From positions 1-64,000 of the forward strand of contig QCCG01000006.1 in NCBI GenBank assembly GCA_003281335.1: 64,000 nt of DNA. Direction: 5' to 3'. Position 1 is the first letter of the stretch. Each line of letters begins with the position of its first letter. This stretch comes from Prochlorococcus sp. AG-347-K19 (GTDB taxonomy: Bacteria; Cyanobacteriota; Cyanobacteriia; PCC-6307; Cyanobiaceae). The notes beneath the pieces were generated by a model. The model was not told where the DNA came from. It did no database searches and saw only the letters and a list, made by a program, of their open reading frames with translations. Position numbers and translations under genes: made by a program. Below, piece after piece: positions 9,403 to 16,664 of this stretch.

Positions 9403-12400
9403 ATGGAATCTTTCAGAACCTATCTAAATAGAGATGAAAAACCATTAATTATTTTTGACGGAGGTACTGGAACATCATTTCAGAACTTAAATCTTACAGC
9501 AGATGACTTTGGAGGAAAAGAATTAGAGGGATGTAATGAAAACCTTGTTTTATCATCGCCAGAGGTAGTTGAGAAGGTTCATAATTCATTTTTAGAAGCA
9601 GGTTGTCATGTTATAGAAACTAATACATTTGGAGCCTCATCAATAGTTCTTGATGAATATGATATTGCGGATAAGGCTTATGAGATAAATAAAAATGCGG
9701 CATTTATAGCAAAAAAAGCTGCTGCCAAATACTCATCAGTTGATAAACCAAGGTTTGTAGCAGGTTCAATTGGGCCAACAACTAAATTACCCAGCTTGGG
9801 ACATATAGATTTTGATGAATTAAAGCAATCATATAAAGAACAAATTTTTGGTCTTATAGATGGAGGAGTTGATCTTCTTTTGATTGAAACTTGTCAGGAT
9901 GTTTTACAAATTAAATCTGCCTTATTAGCATCAAAAGAAATTCTTGAAAGTAAAAATATTGATATACCTTTAATGGTATCTATAACAATGGAAACAACAG
10001 GTACTATGCTTGTTGGATCTGATATTGCTTCTGCATTAACAATATTAGAGCCATTTAATATAGATATCCTTGGACTTAATTGTGCAACTGGTCCTGAGCA
10101 AATGAAGGAACATATTAAATATTTGTCTGAAAATTCTCCCTTCGCCATAAGCTGTATTCCAAATGCAGGTCTTCCTGAAAATATTGGTGGTGTAGCTCAC
10201 TATAGATTAAAGCCAATAGAATTAAAGATGCAGTTAATGAATTTTATATATGACTTTAATGTTCAATTAATAGGTGGATGTTGTGGGACAACACCTGAAC
10301 ATATAAAATACCTTTCTTCAATAATCGATGAAATTATTGATAATGAAAGGACTAATAATAATGGAAAAAAAAATTCAAGCGGTTTTATTCCATCTGCCTC
10401 ATCAATATATAACTCTGTGCCATATAAACAAGACAATTCAATTTTGATAGTAGGAGAAAGATTAAATGCAAGTGGATCGAAAAAGGTAAGGGAGTTATTA
10501 AATAACGACGATTGGGATGGCTTAGTTGCAATTGCCAAGCAACAACAAAAAGAAAACGCTCATGTTCTTGATGTAAATGTCGATTATGTAGGCAGAGACG
10601 GAGTGAAAGATATGAAAGAAATAACTTCAAGACTAGTTACCAATATAAATTTACCATTAATGATTGACTCTACAGATGCTGATAAAATGGAAAGTGGATT
10701 AAAGTCAGCTGGTGGTAAATGTATTATAAATTCAACCAATTACGAAGATGGTAATGAAAGGTTCGATCAAGTTCTAAATTTAGCCTTAGGGTACGGTTCA
10801 GGTCTTGTTGTCGGAACAATTGATGAAGATGGAATGGCAAGGAATTCAGAAAAAAAATATAAGATTGTCGAACGAGCGATTAATAGAACAAGAGAATGTG
10901 GTTTGTCAGATTATGAGCTATTTTTTGATCCATTAGCTCTGCCAATATCTACAGGGATAGAAGAAGATAGAGTAAACGCTAAAGAAACTATTAGTGCTAT
11001 ATTAAAAATTCGTGAAAATTTCCCAGACATTCATATCATACTTGGGATATCAAACATTAGTTTTGGTCTTTCACCATTATCAAGAATTAATCTAAATTCA
11101 ATATTTTTAGATGAATGCATTAAAGCAGGATTAGATTCTGCTATCATCGCACCAAATAAAATTTTGCCATTATCAAAAATTTCTGAAGAAACTAAAAAGC
11201 TTTGCATAGATTTGATTTATGATAAAAGAAAATTTGAAGATGATATTTGTATTTATGATCCATTAGTAGAATTAACAAAGGCTTTTCAAGATTTATCTAT
11301 TCAAGATTTCAAAAAAGCATCTTCAGAAAATAAAAACCTAACTCTTGAAGAAAGTCTGAAAAATCATATTATTGATGGAGAAAAAATAGGATTAGAGGAT
11401 CAATTAAATAAAGCGTTAAAAAAATATAAACCTCTTGAAATAATTAATACCTTTTTACTAGATGGGATGAAAGTTGTAGGAGATTTATTTGGCTCAGGTC
11501 AAATGCAATTACCATTTGTACTCCAATCCGCTGAAACAATGAAATTTGCGGTTTCAATTTTAGAACCATATATGGAAACTGTAGATGAAAATATATCAAA
11601 TGGAAAACTCTTAATTGCGACTGTCAAAGGAGATGTACATGATATTGGAAAAAATTTGGTAGATATAATACTTACAAATAATGGTTATGACGTTGTAAAT
11701 CTTGGAATAAAGCAAGATGTTTCAGCAATTATAGATGCACAAAAGAAGCACAATGCAGATTGCATAGCTATGAGCGGATTACTTGTTAAATCAACTGCAT
11801 TTATGAAAGATAATTTAGAGGCTTTTAACAATGAAGATATTAGTGTACCAGTAATATTAGGAGGCGCAGCTTTAACCCCAAAATTTGTAAATGAGGATTG
11901 CAGCAAAATATATAAAGGGAAAATATTGTATGGAAAAGATGCGTTCACTGATCTTAAATTCATGAATGAATATATGGATAATAAAAAAAAGGGTAATTGG
12001 TCAAATACAGAGGGTTTCATAAATAATGAGGGTATAAATATTAATTTAGCCTCACCAAAATCTAACTCTCAAGTTGTTAAAGAAACAATATCAATAAATA
12101 CCGAGACTTCCAAATTAAATTTAAAAGAAAAATTTATAAGATCTAAATTTATAAATGAAGAAGAACCAATTAAAGCTCCTTTCTTGGGAACGAAAGTCTT
12201 GAACGACGTTGATATAGATTTAAATAAATTAATTTTTTATTTAGATACAAAAGCTCTATTTAGCGGACAATGGCAAATAAAAAAAGGAAAAAACCAAAGC
12301 GTAGATGAATACAATTACTATTTAGATTCATATGCTAAACCATTGTTAGATAAATGGTTAGAGACAATTATAGAAAAAAAACTTATTTCACCCAAAGCAG

Positions 12401-12969
12401 TTTATGGATATTTCAAGTGCGGGAGAAAAGATAATAGTATTTTCTTATTTGATAAGAAATCATTAAATAAAATTTCCCAATTTAATTTTCCAAGACAAAA
12501 ATCTGGGAATAATCTATGCATAGCTGATTTTTATTGTGATTTGAAAAATGATAAACCGATAGATATATTTCCTATGCAGGCAGTAACCATGGGCGATATT
12601 GCTAGTGAATATTCTCAAAAATTATTTAAAGAAGATAAATATAGCGATTATTTGTTATTCCATGGTCTTACAGTGCAATTAGCAGAAGCTCTAGCTGAGT
12701 ATGTCCATGCATTAATTCGTATTGAATGTGGTTTTAGATCTGAAGAACCAGACAAAAATAGAGAAATACTAGCTCAAAAATATAGAGGAGCTAGATATTC
12801 TTTTGGTTATCCTGCATGTCCAAAAGTATCTGATTCAAACATACAATTATCATTGTTGGATGCAAAAAGAATAAACTTGACCATGGATGAATCTGAACAA
12901 CTCCATCCTGAACAAAGTACTACAGCTATCATTTCACTACACTCAAAAGCTAAATATTTCAGCGCTTAA
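9403..12969 (+). CDS. metH: Cobalamin-dependent methionine synthase
   Basis: Transfers a methyl group from methyltetrahydrofolate to homocysteine via methylcobalamin. All four modules are present in 1188 residues: homocysteine-binding barrel (about 1-310, zinc cysteines in GLNCATGP and GGCCGTTP), pterin-binding barrel (about 330-600, with SGSKKVR and DVNVDYVG), B12-binding module with DVHDIGKN (cobalt-ligand histidine at residue 746), and the C-terminal reactivation domain (about 880-1188, with RYSFGYPACP). It lies 18 bp after ilvE. I looked for a cobalamin riboswitch upstream and found none. Confidence 0.98.
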   Translation: MESFRTYLNRDEKPLIIFDGGTGTSFQNLNLTADDFGGKELEGCNENLVLSSPEVVEKVHNSFLEAGCHVIETNTFGASSIVLDEYDIADKAYEINKNAAFIAKKAAAKYSSVDKPRFVAGSIGPTTKLPSLGHIDFDELKQSYKEQIFGLIDGGVDLLLIETCQDVLQIKSALLASKEILESKNIDIPLMVSITMETTGTMLVGSDIASALTILEPFNIDILGLNCATGPEQMKEHIKYLSENSPFAISCIPNAGLPENIGGVAHYRLKPIELKMQLMNFIYDFNVQLIGGCCGTTPEHIKYLSSIIDEIIDNERTNNNGKKNSSGFIPSASSIYNSVPYKQDNSILIVGERLNASGSKKVRELLNNDDWDGLVAIAKQQQKENAHVLDVNVDYVGRDGVKDMKEITSRLVTNINLPLMIDSTDADKMESGLKSAGGKCIINSTNYEDGNERFDQVLNLALGYGSGLVVGTIDEDGMARNSEKKYKIVERAINRTRECGLSDYELFFDPLALPISTGIEEDRVNAKETISAILKIRENFPDIHIILGISNISFGLSPLSRINLNSIFLDECIKAGLDSAIIAPNKILPLSKISEETKKLCIDLIYDKRKFEDDICIYDPLVELTKAFQDLSIQDFKKASSENKNLTLEESLKNHIIDGEKIGLEDQLNKALKKYKPLEIINTFLLDGMKVVGDLFGSGQMQLPFVLQSAETMKFAVSILEPYMETVDENISNGKLLIATVKGDVHDIGKNLVDIILTNNGYDVVNLGIKQDVSAIIDAQKKHNADCIAMSGLLVKSTAFMKDNLEAFNNEDISVPVILGGAALTPKFVNEDCSKIYKGKILYGKDAFTDLKFMNEYMDNKKKGNWSNTEGFINNEGININLASPKSNSQVVKETISINTETSKLNLKEKFIRSKFINEEEPIKAPFLGTKVLNDVDIDLNKLIFYLDTKALFSGQWQIKKGKNQSVDEYNYYLDSYAKPLLDKWLETIIEKKLISPKAVYGYFKCGRKDNSIFLFDKKSLNKISQFNFPRQKSGNNLCIADFYCDLKNDKPIDIFPMQAVTMGDIASEYSQKLFKEDKYSDYLLFHGLTVQLAEALAEYVHALIRIECGFRSEEPDKNREILAQKYRGARYSFGYPACPKVSDSNIQLSLLDAKRINLTMDESEQLHPEQSTTAIISLHSKAKYFSA

Positions 12970-12978
12970 GCTGAATTT

Positions 12979-13197
12979 TTAGTTGTTTTCTAAATATTCA
13001 ATAATTTCTTCCTGCAGTTCTTCCATAGTTTCATTATCACCCAGATCAAGTCCCTCACCAGCGGCATCCTGTGTTAATTCAAGATAATATGAAGCACCAT
13101 CACTAGATAAAAATTCTAATGCGGAAGTTTCATCACTATCTTTAAAAGCTTCATAAAGAGCTTTAAATGCAATGTTTTCTGTAAAGTCCCAATCCAT
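12979..13197 (-). CDS. Small acidic conserved protein, unknown function
   Basis: A 72-residue, strongly acidic, cysteine-free soluble protein without signal or membrane segment. About a quarter of its residues are Asp or Glu, and there is an acidic C-terminal helix (ETMEELQEEIIEYLENN). It converges on metH with 9 bp between the stops. I do not recognise a named family. Its even composition and clean spacing argue for a real gene, probably restricted to marine picocyanobacteria. Confidence 0.65.
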   Translation of the reverse strand: MDWDFTENIAFKALYEAFKDSDETSALEFLSSDGASYYLELTQDAAGEGLDLGDNETMEELQEEIIEYLENN

Positions 13198-13295
13198 AAT
13201 GAAAAAAACCTTATTAGAATTATTACCTCCTTACCCCCCATACTCGTCAACCTTTTTTAAAGAAATGTTGGTGTTTTATTATTATTAAAAACTCT

Positions 13296-13679
13296 ATGAC
13301 CATAAATAATCAAAATCAGTTAAATGTCCTTGGAGAAGAAATTGAGATTTGTAGTTGCGCACCTATGACAGGGTGGTTCAGAGATGGATTTTGCAACTTT
13401 GACAAAAATGATGGAGGGAATCATTCCATATGTTGTGTAATGGATGATAATTTCCTGAAATATAGTAAATCACAAGGTAATGATTTAATAACTCCCATGC
13501 CTATTTATTCATTCCCAGGACTAAAGGATGGTGATCATTGGTGTATTTGTCTTGATAGGTGGAAGCAAGCATTATTAGACGGTCTTGCACCAAAAGTCAT
13601 ATTAGAATCAACGAATATTGTAGTCTTAGAATCAGTACCTCTGGAAAAATTGAAAGAATATCAATTTAATAAAAAATAA
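13296..13679 (+). CDS. DUF2237 family protein
   Basis: A 127-residue DUF2237 protein. Landmarks are the early LNVLGEEIEICSCAPMTGWFRDGFC segment, the paired cysteines in NHSICCVM, and GDHWCICLDRWKQAL near residue 85, a tryptophan/cysteine-rich signature of this family. The function is not established; the conserved cysteines suggest metal or redox chemistry, but that is inference. It starts at ATG and is followed by the Ap4A phosphorylase gene about 50 bp downstream. Confidence 0.87.
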   Translation: MTINNQNQLNVLGEEIEICSCAPMTGWFRDGFCNFDKNDGGNHSICCVMDDNFLKYSKSQGNDLITPMPIYSFPGLKDGDHWCICLDRWKQALLDGLAPKVILESTNIVVLESVPLEKLKEYQFNKK

Positions 13680-13727
13680 TTACAAGTTTATTTTTTTTTT
13701 TAAAATGATAATGATAAATTTTTTTAA

Positions 13728-14558
13728 ATGAGTTTAGAAATATATTGGAAAAAAGCACTAGAACAAACTCGATTATCAATTGATGATGAATCATTATATC
13801 CTCTCAAAACTGATATTATTACAAGAGATTTATATGAAAAAGATGACTTCATAATTAGGAAACTCGATACTTCAAAATTTAATAAAAAAAAAATTTATGG
13901 TCCTAAGCAAAATCCATTTTGTCCTTGGGAAAAGATACTAGAAATTGATAAAATTGGTGATAATCATCAACTAATATTAAATAAATACCCTGTACAAAAA
14001 GGTCATATTTTACTTATTACAAATGAATGGAAACCTCAAAATGGATGGTTAGATATTAAAGATTGGAGAGCGATCCAACAAGTTAATAAAGATACTAGTG
14101 GATTATGGTTTTTCAATAGTTCTCCAATTGCGGGAGCAAGTCAACCTCACAGGCATTTTCAACTTCTGCGTAGATCTAAAGGTGAGATATCATGCCCTAG
14201 AGAAAAGTGGTTTTTAGAGATGAACTCATATCAAGATCTAGATAGTAAGCTTAAAAAAAATATTATTGTATCCAAATTTAATTTTTTAGAAAATCCATCA
14301 TGTCTTTTTGAATTTTACTTAGAATTATGCAACAAATTAGGACTTGGGGACCCTATTAGTGATAAAAAACCGATATATCCTTACAACATTTTAATAACTA
14401 ATAAATGGATCGCTATTATAAAAAGAAAAAATGATCATATTCATGGTTTTAGTATTAACGGTTTAGGATTTGCAGGATATCTATTAGTAACTAAAAATTC
14501 CAATATTAATTATTTAAAGAAATTTGGCCCTGAAAAACTTTTAGAAAGTTTTGTTTGA
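13728..14558 (+). CDS. ATP adenylyltransferase (Ap4A phosphorylase) family
   Basis: A 276-residue HIT-superfamily nucleotidyltransferase. The active-site segment SQPHRHFQLLRR provides the HxHxQ histidine motif of Ap4A phosphorylases; NPFCPWE and LNKYPVQKGHILLIT also fit. These enzymes phosphorolyse diadenosine tetraphosphate to ATP and ADP, controlling a stress nucleotide. A tract of repeated T and A directly upstream (13688-13726) makes the promoter region AT-only. The last genes before a less conserved stretch (14.56-16.66 kb) are this one and a possible short convergent ORF. Confidence 0.88.
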   Translation: MSLEIYWKKALEQTRLSIDDESLYPLKTDIITRDLYEKDDFIIRKLDTSKFNKKKIYGPKQNPFCPWEKILEIDKIGDNHQLILNKYPVQKGHILLITNEWKPQNGWLDIKDWRAIQQVNKDTSGLWFFNSSPIAGASQPHRHFQLLRRSKGEISCPREKWFLEMNSYQDLDSKLKKNIIVSKFNFLENPSCLFEFYLELCNKLGLGDPISDKKPIYPYNILITNKWIAIIKRKNDHIHGFSINGLGFAGYLLVTKNSNINYLKKFGPEKLLESFV

Positions 14559-14561
14559 CTA

Positions 14562-14741
14562 CTAGTTAGTTACTTCAACTTCCTTATCCCTGCTTATTTG
14601 GCTTTCTAGAACTTCTATAGATGCTGTCACGGAGGCAATTTTACGTTCAAGTGAATCCTTAATATAATTGAGCATTTCTAATTTCTTATGTTGATAAAAA
14701 CTCTTTTTTTCTTTAGATGACTTGAAATAACAATTAATCAT
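14562..14741 (-). CDS. Short hypothetical protein (59 aa)
   Basis: ATG-to-TAG ORF of 59 codons, highly charged, with a heptad-like helical middle (LEMLNYIKDSLERKIASV) and no membrane segment. It stops 3 bp from the end of the convergent Ap4A phosphorylase gene, a spacing typical of real gene ends here. No family recognised. Support is composition and context only. Confidence 0.5.
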   Translation of the reverse strand: MINCYFKSSKEKKSFYQHKKLEMLNYIKDSLERKIASVTASIEVLESQISRDKEVEVTN

Positions 14742-14886
14742 TTTTTGCTTTTATTATAAAAAGATACTTAATTGACTTGTGACATAAAAATAAATTGGAT
14801 TTAATTTAAAAACAATATTCCGTATGGACTTTCAATTTTTTTTTAATAAAATTAAATAAATTCCATACTTTTCAAGAAAAATATTA

Positions 14887-15897
14887 TTGAATATTCCTGA
14901 AAATTCAAATACGAAAAGAATTTCAATTGATTTACCTGAGGAACTAATTTCCAGGTTTGATCAATTACGAAAAGAGTGGGGATTTAGAGCAAGAGGACCT
15001 GTAATAGAAAAGATACTTAAAGAACTTCTTCAAGAAGATGATTTACTACCTAAGAACCAACAGCAAGAAATAGACTTTAACGAGAATAAAAATAATCAAA
15101 ATTTAAATATTGATGAAGATACTGCATTGGTATTAATTAAATCAGACGAAAAAAAAGAAGTTAATGAGATATCTTTGAATAAAAGAATTACAAATAACAG
15201 TCAATATAAAGAAAAAGCCAACTCAAACATAAGCCTTCCCAATTTTGTTGAAAAAAAAGTAAAGAATCTTAGAAGAAGTATTAATAGTGAAAAATTAAAG
15301 GAGAATATTAATGATATTCAAATTAATACAATTAAAGAAACTGAATTAATAAAATGTCGAATTGAGTTAATTAGTCATTGGAAAACATTATATGGATCAG
15401 TTCCTAATGATCATGTAGTAGAAGCTTCGATGGATTGGTTTGAAAGGGATATATGGCCAAATCTTGATGGGACTGAAAATCTACCCTTTACGTGGAGTGC
15501 AGCCAATAAATTAATGTCAGAATTATGCCCATTTTGGATAAAGAAAAATCCATCCCTTGAAATTGTTTTACTAATGATTGGCGTTTTAGAAGACCCTTTT
15601 GCTACATCAGATCTGATAAATAGAATACCAACACTTATGAGAAGATTTGTAAGTAGATTTAAGCGAAATAATAGATCTAATTCATTTGAAACTTTGGACT
15701 CAACAATGACAGTACATGGAGCACTTAAATTATTGAATTTATCAACATCCGCAGGATCTGCTCATACATTCCGTAAAATTAGGGAGGCCTATAAATCAAT
15801 AGCCTTAGAGACTCATCCAGATGCAGGAGGATCAACAGATCAAATGAGAAAATTAAATGAAGCGTATCAATTGCTAAAAAATCTATATAGAAATTAG
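14887..15897 (+). CDS. RHH-like N-terminus plus C-terminal J-domain protein
   Basis: A 336-residue protein of unusual design. Residues about 10-48 (KRISIDLPEELISRFDQLRK through EKILKELL) look like a ribbon-helix-helix/CopG-type DNA-binding fold. Residues 50-150 are low-complexity, Asn/Lys/Glu-rich and probably disordered. Residues 155-260 form a Trp-rich globular part of unknown family. The C-terminus is J-domain-like with the HPD triad (ALETHPDAGGS) that stimulates Hsp70 ATPase. The start is TTG at 14887. It ends 10 bp before the first iteron cluster. No function assigned; a DNA-bound cochaperone is an inference from the domains. Confidence 0.8.
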   Translation: MNIPENSNTKRISIDLPEELISRFDQLRKEWGFRARGPVIEKILKELLQEDDLLPKNQQQEIDFNENKNNQNLNIDEDTALVLIKSDEKKEVNEISLNKRITNNSQYKEKANSNISLPNFVEKKVKNLRRSINSEKLKENINDIQINTIKETELIKCRIELISHWKTLYGSVPNDHVVEASMDWFERDIWPNLDGTENLPFTWSAANKLMSELCPFWIKKNPSLEIVLLMIGVLEDPFATSDLINRIPTLMRRFVSRFKRNNRSNSFETLDSTMTVHGALKLLNLSTSAGSAHTFRKIREAYKSIALETHPDAGGSTDQMRKLNEAYQLLKNLYRN

Positions 15898-15906
15898 TAT
15901 ACTAAT

Positions 15907-15953
15907 TCTCAAATAAGACTATTTATAAGTCTACTTAATAGTCTCATATAAGA
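15907..15953 (+). repeat. Iteron-like cluster, copy A
   Basis: A 47-bp element. AGACT at 15916 and AGTCT at 15928 and 15940 are spaced exactly 12 bp apart. The ends are near-identical 12-mers (TCTCAAATAAGA and TCTCATATAAGA). It can be read as successive 12-bp iterons of form CT-N4-ATAAG-N. Two further copies lie at 16077 and 16606. Confidence 0.7.
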
Positions 15954-16310
15954 TAGATGTTAATTTGATATTTTTTATTTTCATCAATTATTTTTATTCA
16001 ATTTTAAATAAATATTAATGATGTATAAATAAAATCAAAATAAAATTTACTTTAAAAAAATTCTTTGTATAGCATTTCTTATATAAGACTTATTATAAGT
16101 CTATAATATAGTCTCAAAATAGAATAATAAGATAAACTAATTTAATAATTTGGAAGAATCATGTACAAACTGTCTAAAGCCTAGAAAAAATTAAAAATTG
16201 AATAATGAATCAATAAACTATGTCCTTTCAATGTCCAAGAAATTAACAAGGGCTAGAAAGTTATGCTATTACTAGGTTTTGCGTCTTCCAGAACTGCCTT
16301 AAAGACAGTA
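15954..16310. other. Gene-free stretch with repeat copy B
   Basis: No credible ORF in about 360 bp. The left part is almost pure A/T; copy B of the iteron cluster lies in the middle, and 16150-16310 is less AT-rich without a clear hairpin plus T-tract. A 35-codon ORF at 16263-16370 overlaps the opposite-strand gene and looks spurious. An unannotated short RNA is possible but unsupported. Confidence 0.5.
16077..16123 (+). repeat. Iteron-like cluster, copy B
   Basis: A second 47-bp copy with the same geometry: AGACT at 16086, AGTCT at 16098 and 16110, each 12 bp apart. The left box TCTTATATAAGA is a perfect 12-bp palindrome; the right box TCTCAAAATAGA is degenerate. Same orientation as copy A. 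Confidence 0.7.
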
Positions 16311-16571
16311 CTACTTAGATTGAAGCTTTTCAATGGCAGTTTGCCTATCAATACTAGGGACATCACTTAATCCATTAGCATCAAACCACGGGGCGTTAGC
16401 CCAATCAAAACCTTCTCCAAAAGTATTATCTGGTGCAGTTATATACCAGTGGCATGATGCATCTGGTATGTCAACAGCACATTTTGACCAATCATCTGAC
16501 CACTGAGGGACTTGAACCCACAGCACTGAAGATAGAAGTAGAGATAATAGATTGATCATGAGCTTTATCAT
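16311..16571 (-). CDS. Small secreted protein, unknown function
   Basis: An 86-residue protein with a clear N-terminal signal peptide (MIKLMINLLSLLLSSVLWVQ). The mature part is short and tryptophan-rich with two cysteines (SKCAVDIPDASCHWY) that could form a disulfide. I do not recognise a family. It stands alone between two iteron clusters: copies A and B lie beyond its 3' end and copy C lies 35 bp upstream of its start, overlapping the expected promoter. Export to the periplasm or outside is inferred from the signal peptide. Confidence 0.7.
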   Translation of the reverse strand: MIKLMINLLSLLLSSVLWVQVPQWSDDWSKCAVDIPDASCHWYITAPDNTFGEGFDWANAPWFDANGLSDVPSIDRQTAIEKLQSK

Positions 16572-16605
16572 ACAGCATTAATTACTTTTATAGGATTATT
16601 ATTTA

Positions 16606-16652
16606 TCTCATATAAGAATCATATATAGACTAGTTTATAGTCTTATATGAGA
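16606..16652 (-). repeat. Iteron-like cluster, copy C (inverted)
   Basis: A third 47-bp copy in opposite orientation. Its ends form a perfect 12-bp inverted repeat (TCTCATATAAGA at 16606-16617, TCTTATATGAGA at 16641-16652). The internal AGACT (16627) and AGTCT (16639) keep the 12-bp spacing; the third unit has one mismatch (AGAAT at 16615). It lies between the pheT stop and the start of the secreted-protein gene, in that gene's likely promoter. Confidence 0.7.
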
Positions 16653-16664
16653 TTAGCAATACAT

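Noticed and set aside
9894..12020. Several antisense ORFs inside metH
   Set aside because: They are out-of-frame shadows of metH without independent support.
16263..16370. 35-codon plus-strand ORF
   Set aside because: It overlaps the 3' end of the secreted-protein gene on the other strand and has no coding features.
15907..16652. Met-box (MetJ) reading of AGACT/AGTCT
   Set aside because: MetJ is not known in cyanobacteria, and the spacing (12 bp) differs from the 8-bp met box.
15907..16652. CRISPR array or insertion sequence
   Set aside because: Only three copies with an inverted third, no spacers, no cas gene and no transposase.
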